Shown here piece by piece: positions 32,892-42,983 of a DNA stretch of 50,511 bases. Where the stretch lies: assembly GCA_029834535.1 (NCBI GenBank), contig JAQMWT010000183.1, forward strand, positions 1 through 50,511. Reading direction: 5' to 3'. Origin of the DNA: Chrysophaeum taylorii. Lineage: Eukaryota; Sar; Pelagophyceae; Pelagomonadales; Pelagomonadaceae. The translations under genes and the position numbers were made by a program. How positions within the stretch are numbered: position 1 is the stretch's first letter; every line of letters begins with the position of its first letter. The notes below the pieces were generated by a model. It did not search any database. It was not told the DNA's origin and saw only the letters and a program-made list of their open reading frames with translations.

Positions 32892-33634
32892 AATCGGATC
32901 AAAGAAAGCCCACGTATTGCACGCAGGCTCAACATCATCTTCGCATCATCATCCAGATGCGGGTTGTCGGGAATTCCCAGATCTCGAACAACCTTCTTCT
33001 CCTTCGTCGGAATTACGACTTTCATCGCATCATTGTCCTTGACGTGCTCGGGAGTCTGCGGTAACGGTACACCGTCCGCATCGCGCGGCGCATCCTTCCA
33101 TGGCACATCGAACTTTTCTTCGTATTTGAACCTCACCTCAGGGTGGCTCTTATTGATCTTTTCACCTTTGACGCGCACATTCGGCTCGCTCCTTACTTTC
33201 GGCTCCTGTTCAGGTTCAGGATCCGGCGGAACGTCCACTTTGATTGTCAGGGGCAGCAGAAAAAGCATGAGCCGTCCCCGGCGCATCTGTTGGAAGCGGA
33301 AGCATAGGAACTTCTGCGGTTCCCAATTTAGTGGGATCCTGGAGATCATCTTGACACCAACGACACGAGTACGCGTATTTAACAGCGGAATCTGTACGTG
33401 ACGAAAGGTGGTGTCGGAGATTCGCAAATACTGCTCAAAGGATCGATCTGTCGGGCTCAACGCGGTCGGCAGGACTTCGCCACTTTGGCGGAAACCTCTG
33501 GTCACGGAGTTGTGCAGATCGACTGCCAAAATCGCAAGAGTGTCTGGAGGGACGACAGACGCTAAATGTTTGAACGAATCTGTCTTAGTAGCCCAATCAT
33601 GGTCCACCGGCATCGTGAGCAACTCGGCCGTCAT
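32888..33634 (-). pseudogene. Spacer of the gypsy polyprotein between methyltransferase and RT
   Basis: A 248-aa frame with an N-terminal part (MTAELLTMPVDHDWATKTDS) that continues the methyltransferase ORF after a frameshift, then a Pro/Glu/Lys-rich low-complexity linker (about 33060-33240), and a C-terminal part leading into RT. It may include the target-recognition or last motif region of the methyltransferase, but no motif is certain. Confidence 0.5.
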
Positions 33635-36104
33635 CTCGAGTCAAAGGCTGAGTGTCCAAGCGATGCGGTCCCAAACGAAGAGGAACCCGCGTAACGGTGT
33701 AAGCCGTATCTGTGGCTTCTCGGGAAGAGCCGAGATTATTCAGCTGGAGCAGGTGGCGTTCATGAGCATAACCTAAGGCTGCAGCAAATTTTCGTTGCAT
33801 GTTCGCACATGTCTTCGGAGCCTCTTGCAAGTGGAGTGGGTGACTGGAAACCAGCAATCGCGCGCGAGAGCTCATTAGAGTGGGCGTGATATCATGAAAA
33901 TTGACGACGTACACGTAAGGGTGTAAGCGCTATATAATAATGGACGCCTCCTGTTCAATCAGCCACATCATGAAGCCAGCCATTTTGCACAGCTTCATCG
34001 TCCAGTTAGTGGCCGTAACACCCTTGCCAACATCTCTGGATGTCAAGTTGCAGAGTGCTGAATGAACGCAGGGTGGAGACGCTATACACATCGACGATGA
34101 CCATTCCGCTTCAGGCAAATAAGCCTTGATCAATCGGAGGGTCGAGTCATATCGTCCGCAGAGCGTGTGCTGAACCACAGGTATCTTCGGAAAATTCTTC
34201 TGATGAACCTTGTTGGCAGCTGTTGAAGAGCCAAGAGCAAGGACGACTCGAAACGACGTCCCGCACAACTCGTTCGCTCGTTGCAGTCCTAAAGTACTTC
34301 CTCCGGCGCCGCTAAAGAGCATCACAACCTTGCGATACGTGATCGGCACCCAGTGGACCTTTTCAAACCTTCGGCGAATCTCGCCTTCTGTAACTTCTCG
34401 GCATTTCTTTTCCTCCTCGTCAGTTCGTCGGTCGAAATCGTCGTTACCGAGCGATTCTTGACGAGAATTCTTCTTCTTATCGGCAGAAGGAGACGCCTTC
34501 TGCACTGAGCTCAAAAGCATCGGTTCGGGAGCCGCATCGCCTTGAGTTATATGGCTTGCGACCGAAACAGTTAATGATAGGTTAGCCTTGTTAGATTCGG
34601 CTTCACCATCCTTCGTTAAATCGTCGACCGTCTCAGCATTCAGCTCGTCATCAAAACGAACAATATCGCCCAAAGCAAGGACTTCACCTTGAGTAATCAC
34701 GGTCGGCACATCCTGGGTAGAGGATATCGCCACTCGAGCTGCGAACTTATCATGATCCTCAGGAGAAGAACACATTCCATCGACTACCCCGAGTTGCTCG
34801 TACCCAGAAGACGTAGCAACGAAAACTTGCCCAGTTTCCACGGGCTCTGAAAGAGCGACTGGCACGCAGTAGGTGCGCCCAGGCTCGACCTTCATCGTGC
34901 GCGCAGCATAGGCTATCACTTCATAGGCATCGCTGTTCGAACTTTGAGAAGGCGTAACTGGAGGGACTCCCCAAGTCGTCGAAGCTCCCGCTCGTTTCGG
35001 CGGTGGACGCTGGAGGTCTTCAATCTTGCACAAGCGAGCGTAGACTCGGTTCTCAACTGTGCTCAGGCTCTGTTGCATCGCATGGTGCTGTTGCCCATAA
35101 ACCTGAACTACCACGGGATTGCTCTCGTCATAAGTTGTTCTGAACGTCAAAATCGGAGAATCTACTCGTCGATCCTGCACCTTTAACTTCTTGCGCCCGT
35201 AAGCGACTTGTGTGCGTAGAAACGCAATGCGATTTCGCGGGTAGTCCACTATGGCTCCCAACACCCGAATATCGCGCGCTCCCAGCAAAAATATATGATT
35301 AGTATCGGCCACAATGGCAACAACTGGAACGGCCACGTCGCCCGCAAGCGCAATCCGCAATGCGACCCATTTGTGGATAGTCGTCTTGTTCAATCCTGAC
35401 CCATACAGGGTGCGCTCGACTGGAAGATCGCCCCGGTCAAGGATGATGCTATCCTTTTCCAGTTTTTCAACCATCCCACGACAAGTATAGGAGAAATCAG
35501 CCATTCCATCCGCGCCTAAAGTCGTTGCAAACTTCGGCCCGTCTCGTCGTCTATAAATATGACCAACTATAAACGTAAGGGTACCAGGGTCCAGGCAACC
35601 GATGGTGATGAGGTCTTGCTCAATCTTTTCCCCATCGCTCGGCGACAGTGCAGTGCGATGACATCGTATCTCCGGTTTCGCATCGCCCGGCATCTGCATC
35701 GTCACCGCTACCATATCTAGCGTTCCACATCTCGCCTCTGAATCTATATTGGCGCTCGCCGCTTCGGCTGCTTCCTCATTCCCCAGTTTCGCCGACAACA
35801 AATTCTGACACTTCTCAATCGGAGGCACATATATCTCCTCCTTTATCTCTTCTGGCAATCGTCGTTTCTCGTCCATCAAATCGGGTATTTCCGTCAACTT
35901 CTCCTCCGTCGGCGCCACTGTGGTCTCCTCTGCTGCGACCAAAACTGTATCGGCTAAAACATCGGCTAAAACGGTCTCGGGGGTCCCCGTAGGAAAAGAA
36001 GACGTCGTCCCCGACGTCAACTCGAAAGGTCTAACGTCATCATCGTGAACTGCCCTGCAAGACATGCACACTGACGAATGGGGGGACACTGGAACCGGCG
36101 GCAT
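33597..36104 (-). pseudogene. gypsy protease region fused to a cytosine-C5 methyltransferase domain
   Basis: The first part is acidic, then a retropepsin-like region: a candidate active site around TTLGADGMADFSY (about 35500) and VPVVAIVADTNHIFLLGARD downstream; the usual DTG/DSG is not clear. The last third is a C5 methyltransferase: motif I VVMLFSGAGGSTLGL (about 34287-34330), motif II VVLALGSSTAANKVHQKNFP, motif IV CIASPPCVHSALCN with the catalytic Cys codon at 34068-34070. An in-frame TAG at 33930-33932 follows, then YVYVVNFHDITPTLMSSRAR, which resembles motif VIII. A clear ENV (motif VI) is not found. The domain would transfer methyl groups from S-adenosylmethionine to cytosine in DNA. 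The frame is the same before and after the TAG, so this is a point nonsense change. Confidence 0.82.
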
Positions 36105-36134
36105 GGGTTCGTCGGTCTCCGAATCTGAGTCTTC

Positions 36135-37848
36135 CTAGTAGTGCGGAGAATCCCAAGTAGCATCTGACATTGCTTCCACATACGATGTAGAAGGCCACCG
36201 AACGATCCGAGCGTTGGTGGTATTTTGCTCCTGTTGCAAACGATGGCTGCTCGTCACAGCGACATCGGCAACATCATCGGAGACTCGGGCGGAGCGCGCC
36301 GTCGGGTAAAAGACAACCCCGACAATGGCGGCGCGTCGCATAAAGATTGGAACGCGAAAGTTGCGCTCGAATGGCCCGAACTATCCTGATATCTGCCTCC
36401 GTCATACTCGTCATCGTAATGTCGATGACGTCGGCGCCGGCGCGAATTGCGAAAAGAGCTCCGGTGACGGCGAGGACTCGGGCTGCTTTGAGGAGTATTG
36501 GCCTTTCGATCAGGGCTCTGGCTTCGATGTCGGCGCGACGATCGTCTAGAAGGTGATCGTCCGTCTCGCTGTCGTGTAGAAAACGACGTAGTATCCTTGA
36601 TGCCTCTGACCTCGCTCACCATGGTCGCCATTGTGGTGCCAAGATCGGTGAGGGCCGTTTGAATTTCATTAGAAGGCTCCGATCCGCGTGTGGCGTTCGC
36701 ATGAGATGCATCATCACGCTTCACCCAATCGGACCGCGATATGGGTTGCTTCTTCTGCTTACGAATACGCTTCCACATCGCACAGTAGAAACGATCCGGA
36801 TCGCGGTTGCAAACCACGCGATTTTCGTGTTCATCTTCATCATGGGTGGTCCAGAAGAACCCACAGTGCGGGCACGTCCTCTTGCCCCACAAAAAAGGAT
36901 CTCGTAAGATCAGCGGACCGTATTCCCAGACGGTTTATCCGCATCTTGCTTGACTTGTTGATCGGAGGCCATAGCTCGACCTCCCCGCCCTCGCGGCGGT
37001 TTATTCGATTTCGGATTAGGAGGGCCTTGGTCCTTCTCCTCCTCCATGAACTTTCGTAAGTCGTTCTCGATCCGCGCAATAAGCGCTACCATCGACTTAA
37101 AAGTCACGTAGCTATCAGGATGTCCGCTCCTCATAGTCCGCACTCGGGTCCTCAACTCCTTGGACGTCAATTCACTGATAAGCTGGTCGAGGATATAGAC
37201 ATCATCCATCGTGCGGCTGGACACGAAACAAAACTCAAAGGCTTCCGATTGGAATCTGGTACATTGCGTCTGGACGTGCCGCTCCCCAGACTTCTTCGGA
37301 ACTGAAGCCTGGGTGACCTTCCGCAGCTTGTCGAGCAGCGCCTGCTGCGTGCGCGGAGGTCGGCAAGTCGATCTAAAATAATCCAAAATCTTATCGCAAT
37401 ACGTCTTGTTGAGACGACGGATGCGACGAACCGAGGCTGCATGCTCTTCATCGTCAGTATCCAATTTCAAGTAAAACGACGGACCGTGCGGTAGCTCATC
37501 GCAGAGCTCCTCGTATTTCTGCAAGTGCTCCTCAAGGATTGGTGCAACGGTGCCCCGTAGATGCACAGGTAGTAGGTAACGTACATTTTCGCGACGTCTC
37601 CGCTCGAGGTCTTCACGGAGTCGACTTCGGGCTGCAGATCCGCGCTCAATCGTAACACGCTCGCCATGGTCCGGGGTCGTTGGACTCAACGGCGAAAAAA
37701 TAGCAGTTTCCGGAGGCACGTCAGGGGGCACGTCAGCAACGTCGACTGCCTCGGCCTCTCTTAATTCACCTTCCTCGCGGCCTATCTCAGGGGCGGCGGG
37801 AAGAACTGGAGGAGATTCTTCCTCACGCACGTCTGCGTTTATCTCCAT
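36135..37848 (-). pseudogene. gag of the complete gypsy copy, frameshifted
   Basis: The first frame (37848-36910, 312 aa) runs from an acidic N-terminus through RYLLPVHLRGTVAPILEEHL and the capsid-like region. It lacks about 180 aa present in the copy at 545-2924; the loss is in frame, between RREN and RYLLP. A one-base deletion near 36916 ends this frame. The next frame (36892-36254) carries the CPHCGFFW zinc-like cluster and Arg/Ser-rich nucleic-acid-binding tail. A further shift and a TAG at about 36135-36137 follow. Where the other copy reads continuously, this one is broken, and the reverse is also true, so neither encodes a full gag. Confidence 0.78.
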
Positions 37849-38282
37849 ACTGAATCAAATATCGATCAAGAATCTCGAAACACGTCCGGATCCGATCACT
37901 CGAAGTAATGCACGTTGATTCCAACAACGTTATCTGTCGCTGTAAAAACAACAGCACTCGCGGAATTCCAATCCGCTGGCAATTCAAAAATGCCCGTGGG
38001 TAGCGATCCCACTCGCAAAACAGCTTCCACCGTTCAGCTATACCAAAATCAATTCCCGGGAGAATGCGCTGCGATTTCCAACTCGCACGCGTGTTCGTCG
38101 TCACTCGGGTCACACGAACACAAACAACGTTCGCGTATATTCTCGACGCAAACCGGTCCACTGGAACTCCGTGTGCTTGATCAGGGCGCACGTACTAATC
38201 CGGACCACGTAATACAACACGTACGGCAGCACTCGCTCGTCGGCGACCGATGTAGTCGCACGATCTCATATCCTCCACCACG

Positions 38283-38605
38283 TATGGCGGCACAGATAAA
38301 ACCTTCCCGACCCCCGGGTGACAAAGGGGGTACTCACCGACTCGTCCTAGACCTCACAGAACGAGGAAAACGCGGACTCGGGGTCGGATATGCTCGCCAC
38401 ACACCTTGCTCACGCTCACCAAGCCTCTCAACAAGATGGAGAGATGGTATATGATAGCAAGAATGCTACAAGAATAAAGCAAGAATGCTTCTCACAAGAG
38501 AGAGGTCTGATGTCACTAAGAAGATAGGGAAAGGCGCCCCGTTGAACGGGTATCAAGCCCCGAGAGAGGGAGGGTGAGCCTTAGCGGTCAGGAGTTGCCG
38601 CCACA
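38283..38605 (-). repeat. 5' LTR of the complete gypsy element
   Basis: 323 bp, minus strand starting TGTGGCGGCAACTCC and ending GTGCCGCCATA. The sequence just inside (minus strand CGTGGTGGAGGATATGAGA) contains TGG, as a tRNA primer-binding site would, but the tRNA is not identified. Confidence 0.9.
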
Positions 38606-39215
38606 CGCGTTGTCGATGTATTCGCCAGATTCCAGGCGCGGTCCAAGCGCCGAATTCAGGGAGTCGATCCTCGTGCGTCGGAGGTTCTTCGACCGGACGC
38701 GCGCGGGGAGGGCCTTCATTAGGCGCCAATCCGACCAGACTTGCCGGCGCGTGCCGGTGGCCAGTACTGCCTTCACCAGCGGATCCTTTCTGTCGAGAGC
38801 GAACGAACGCGGCATGGCACGTGCTTGCGCAGGTGTCGCGGGTCACGATGGGCAGCATATACGGAAAGGCGCCGCCGATAGGCCCGGGTGAAGCTCCCGA
38901 CAACGTGGCTGCGAGTATTCCTTAAAGGCCCTCGGCGCTCGGGCGGGGCGGCCTCAAACGTGCCGAGCAAGGGCTTGGACGGATTTTCGCGACGGCTTTC
39001 AAACGAGTGCCGCTGGTCTCGATGTGCCCCGGCGCGCGTCGTAGCCCAAGTTATTCGGTTCAGCGACGTGTTCCCACCTCGCACGACCGCGCTCGGCGCA
39101 GCAGTCCCCGGAGAAGCGGGGAATACAACCAAAGAATGCGAATCCTGATTTCGAAATATGCGCTGCAATGTCAGAGTTTCTCTCTCTCCAAAGTTCGAGA
39201 CGTCGAGCTGACTCA
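38606..39215 (-). pseudogene. Unidentified gene, upstream half, split by the gypsy insertion
   Basis: Continuation of the reading frame at 25296-29136 on the other side of the gypsy element. The last stretch before the insertion reads LNSALGPRLESGEYIDN in the frame that resumes at NGIYRRHY beyond the element. Further upstream are KDPLVKAVLATGTRRQVWSD and, in another frame, LSQLDVSNFGERETLTLQRI. At least one frameshift lies near 38790. No start codon or domain can be assigned with confidence. Confidence 0.5.
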
Positions 39216-40199
39216 GTTTTTCTACAAAGCTACAGGAAAAAGAACCGGGGGAATGGGATATCGTTAAGAGGGCAGGAGCGCCAGGCCTGTGTGCTGTGCG
39301 AGTGCGCAGGGCTATGGGGACTCAGAAGAAAGAGGCAGTGACTCCCCCACGTCAGTGGAAAATCACTCCCCCATGCAGAGAAATCTGCTAACTCCTACCC
39401 TTATTCCGTCCGTTGAGAACGCGATCTCATCCTTACCATTATTCTTCCCTTTCACACAATCTATTTGTCCTCTGATTTGTGCTCACGCCCATCATCATGG
39501 TCTAGCGCGTCCCGTTGGTATGTAGGATTACATGTTAACCTATGTGTTGTCCTATGTATCGTCTGTCGTGTGCTGAGGCTAGGGGGACCTAACCTTGTTC
39601 CCTGAACCTACCCTGCCAGACTCACACGGTGAGACGGGATGGTCCTTCAGTGACTTAATACCACTGCCTTGCGGAATACTCTGCAGGTTATGGGCCCAGC
39701 GGGGTCCTGAGGGATCATGTGTTGCATGCACGTACCATATTGGGTTTTGGACTGTTACCGCGCCGGTCCATCCTCGCCATGCTACACGCCTGTTTGTATA
39801 CGCTTAACATGGGTTGTACATAGCTACACCGCACACGTTAAGACTGCGCACCCCTGTGTGCTTGTTTATAGTCATCGTATTGTCGTGAAAGTGTTGGTGT
39901 GTGTGTAGTCTGTTTAACCTGTACTGATTGCACGCGCACTATGGAATATTTTGGGTATGTCCACCTGGACACTCCACGATGGTGCACTTAACCGCTCTCT
40001 GAGCACCACCTACCAACAACTGCCTTTCAGTGCATAACCTTCACACTGACTGGAATCACAGTTTGTATAGTTGCCATATAGGCATCCTTCCGTTGTTTAC
40101 CTGATGAGTGTACATAGACACCGCTAGACAGACCCCCTTGGAATGTCTAGCAGTAGTCAACTGCTCTGACTGAACCCATAGGTTCACGTCACCGTTCTC
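39216..40199. other. Gene-free stretch, probable LTR/leader of the next element
   Basis: Nearly 1 kb without a credible ORF, lying directly upstream of gag-like ORFs. It is T-rich in the middle and has a short TG repeat near 39894-39908. This is the expected position of an LTR and leader, but no second copy exists in the window, so boundaries cannot be set. Confidence 0.35.
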
Positions 40200-41855
40200 A
40201 TGGCAGAACGAGCAGCAAGAGCCGCGCCCAAGGCAGTCACGGGCGCGGACATCCTCAAGCTAGAAGCCCCTGTTGTTGAGTTTCTCAACGATGGGAATCG
40301 GTTTCAACTTCAAGGCCGGAAAGTCTCACTGTTCTGTCGACTCCGACCATCGTCATAACCTGGTCACCATGCAACATATCTGCCCAAAGGCAGCGTTCTC
40401 ATCAGACGTCTGGTACACCGCCATCAGATATACCAGTCTGTGTTCCCGCTATCTTTACCCCGCTGCGATTCTCAGTGGCAACAATCGCCTAACGCAAGTC
40501 TTACCAGGCACCTTTGTCGCTATTGTTCTTCAGACCTCGATTTTGATGACAGTTTCGCTTAGCTGCCCCATTTTCGCGTTGTTCTTCCACTCTTGCCCGA
40601 TTGTCACCTGTTCTTCATAGCCTTTGATTTTTACGAAACTGTCTCCTCTAACGATGTTTGGAATTTGAAGCAGCAATTTAACGCTGTTGTGTATAATCCC
40701 AATTGGTATGTACATGTTTTCATTGAATGTGTGCAGTCCTTCAGGCATCTCTCGTTTCAACTCAATCAAGAAGAAACTAATCTTCAGTTCGACGAAGCCA
40801 CGCTTTGTCGTAAAATTTATGAAGAGTTATATCGCCACTTCGCTGACAACACCAGCAACAATCGTTATGACCGAGGTTGGGTCGACTGGTGTATTACTTA
40901 CGAGACCAGATCGTCTCCTAGAGCACGACCTGATGCTGACAGGTTATGCCACCCGTCTGATTCATCACCCATTCTTGAATTTGCCTTGGATCCCTACAAC
41001 TCGGTTTCCAATAACGCAAACGACAAGAGACGCCTCGAACCCCCAGTCTCTTGGATCCCTTACGTGGAAGGTCTCTCCACTCACCAGAAACCCAAGTTGC
41101 TTTTAACTCAGCTGCTGGATAACACTGATTCTGAGCTGGATCACACTGCTCATGTTTTCGCGTCACTTACCACCCCAGCACCCGGACAGTCGAAACCCGC
41201 TTTTAACGCACGACGTCTTCGTAACTCAAAAGACGCAAACCAATCTATTTCCCGCAATGATCTCAGCTATTATCGCCCTGGTGACTCCTATGTTGCTAGA
41301 ACACGTGGCCCTTGCCAATCTAATGACCGTCATGTGTACGCGCGCACTTTCGATAGACCTGCCCGGTCTGATATGAAAATGTTGGATCGCACGAAGCACA
41401 CGATGCATGTTATATAGCTCTCTAAACATACCTCACAGAGTAAGACTACGTCACAATTGCAGGACAACATTAACAAGTTGTTCGAGACTCTCTTACAGTC
41501 CGCTGATATCATCGCAACTACAACCTCGGACGATAACACTGACTTCCTTCGCCTTAATGACCAACTCTCTTATGCCGAAGATATGGCACGGAACATCGAT
41601 ATACATCTGCTTTCGACCGAAGCGTCGTTAAACTATGGGCCAGACCAATCTCCTGCGTCTGGATCCAATCCTACTACTTCCCCGAGCGCCAATGGGCATA
41701 GCTCCTCAAACGCCATTGCGCCTTCTACAGAGCCAATCAATCTATCTGCAGATGCTGTTGCTCAGCTATCTCAAGAGCAACTGAGTGTGGTCTCTTCTCA
41801 TGTTACTGCAGCCATGCGTCGCAAAAGTTCCGCAATCAAAATCTCGGCCAGCTAA
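40200..41855 (+). pseudogene. Degenerate gag-like ORFs of an LTR element
   Basis: ATG at 40200 opens a frame (MAERAARAAPKAVTGADILK) that stops after about 53 codons. Two further frames continue in the same direction: 40593-41417, containing NDVWNLKQQFNAVVYNPNW and FDEATLCRKIYEELYRHFAD, and 41457-41855, Ser/Thr-rich. The order and the protease-like ORF downstream fit a retrotransposon gag that has lost its frame several times. No zinc knuckle is visible. Copia versus gypsy cannot be decided because no pol lies between here and 42714. Confidence 0.45.
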
Positions 41856-42231
41856 TTCATCACCGACACAATGCACCACGCAAACTGCCCTCTTGCCATT
41901 CGACATTGACAATGGTTTAGGAGCTGACAACGGCGAACCAACTTCTCCTGTCGCCCCCATTAAATTCTCCCAAGTCATTGTTACCTCCAAGCTGCTCAAT
42001 CAACCGAACCTGTTTGCTGCAAGCATTCCTTCTACCAGCGTCCCTTGTGAAAACGCCTTTCTTACCAAGTACATGAGGGATCATAACCTTCCCCTCCATT
42101 TCCAATTTCGTTACATAGACAGCTGTGCTTCTATTTCACTCATGACTACGTTTGATTTCGCTATTCCGAATCACATAGTCCCAATAGACCCTAAATGTGC
42201 CCCTGTTGTCCAAACTGCCACAGATCAATAA
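41785..42231 (+). pseudogene. Aspartic-protease-like ORF
   Basis: A 148-aa frame overlapping the previous one. Near its end, FRYIDSCASISLMTTFDF has the shape of a retropepsin active site, with Asp-Ser-Cys where Asp-Ser/Thr-Gly is expected. If this is the protease, the Gly to Cys change should inactivate it. The frame continues as an Asn/Pro-rich linker before this motif. Confidence 0.4.
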
Positions 42232-42246
42232 AAGGTATCACATATC

Positions 42247-42714
42247 ATGCTAGCGAAGAATATTGTTCCCCCACTGCCTAATCACCCTGGCATCGTTTAT
42301 GTGAAAATTGACTATGCTTTGTTCCTCAAACCGGTGCAGGGACGTCATTTGTTCATCCTGAGCGCACCCGAGTGGAACAAGGCTCAACTGACTGTCACCC
42401 TAAATGACAGCGAACAACCGAACATGTCACACTTAACAAGCCTAATTGACAAGGACGTACGGGTGCCCATCCACTTTGTAGACCACGATCTACCAGCGCT
42501 CCCCTGTTTACCATATGCCCTTGCACGCGACAGGAACATCGAACTACGCTCGCTAGCATTTCCCCTGAAGAGGTACAACGAAAACCGTGACTTATGTCAC
42601 TACTACAACTACCTCCTCAAGAAGCTCCCTACGCGCCCTTGGCTTCGTACTCTCCTGCTCAACCTCCGTAAGCAAAACGAGTATGTAAAGCGAAACACCG
42701 AGCCGCTGACCTGA
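42247..42714 (+). CDS. 155-aa ORF, function unknown
   Basis: An open frame that begins 15 bp after the protease-like ORF ends (MLAKNIVPPLPNHPGIVYVK) and finishes with a basic C-terminus (LLNLRKQNEYVKRNTEPL). It may be the rest of the protease domain and a spacer of the same element, or a decayed part of pol. No RT or integrase motif is present. The neighbouring sequence 42715-42983 has no ORF and may be the leader of the next element. Confidence 0.35.
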   Translation: MLAKNIVPPLPNHPGIVYVKIDYALFLKPVQGRHLFILSAPEWNKAQLTVTLNDSEQPNMSHLTSLIDKDVRVPIHFVDHDLPALPCLPYALARDRNIELRSLAFPLKRYNENRDLCHYYNYLLKKLPTRPWLRTLLLNLRKQNEYVKRNTEPLT

Positions 42715-42983
42715 CTAACTTCTCGACCAGTGTTCTTAGATATAGAAAATTCTATTTAGGGCTAGTACCCCCTATCACACACTAAAACCCAGGAATCGCT
42801 GTGTTATCAACACCGTGCTGTCCTTTGTCGTTGGAGACAGGACACAGGGGCAGCCTACCACTGCTCATCTCTACCGAAGGGTAGCACAGTAGGAATTACT
42901 GTTCTCTAGGTAACGGGCACCAGTCCGGTGTCGGTAGAGGGGAATCTCCAGACATCGTTTCTGACGTTCCACCCCAAAACAAG

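Larger units (their letters stand above)
29137..38605 (-). mobile_element. Complete Ty3/gypsy-like element carrying a C5 methyltransferase
   Basis: 9,469 bp with LTRs at both ends and a 5-bp target duplication CGCGT (29132-29136 and 38606-38610). Order on the minus strand: 5' LTR, gag, protease region plus cytosine-C5 methyltransferase, spacer, reverse transcriptase, RNase H, integrase, 3' LTR. RT before integrase is the Ty3/gypsy arrangement. A purine tract (CCAGGGGGGTCC on the minus strand, 29463-29474) abuts the 3' LTR. Every ORF has at least one stop or frameshift, so the copy is inactive. It sits inside another minus-strand reading frame. Confidence 0.92.

Noticed and set aside
33930..33932. 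Programmed stop-codon readthrough in the gypsy methyltransferase ORF
   Set aside because: The TAG lies inside a domain, not at a gag/pol border, and the element has many other disabling changes, so a nonsense mutation is simpler.
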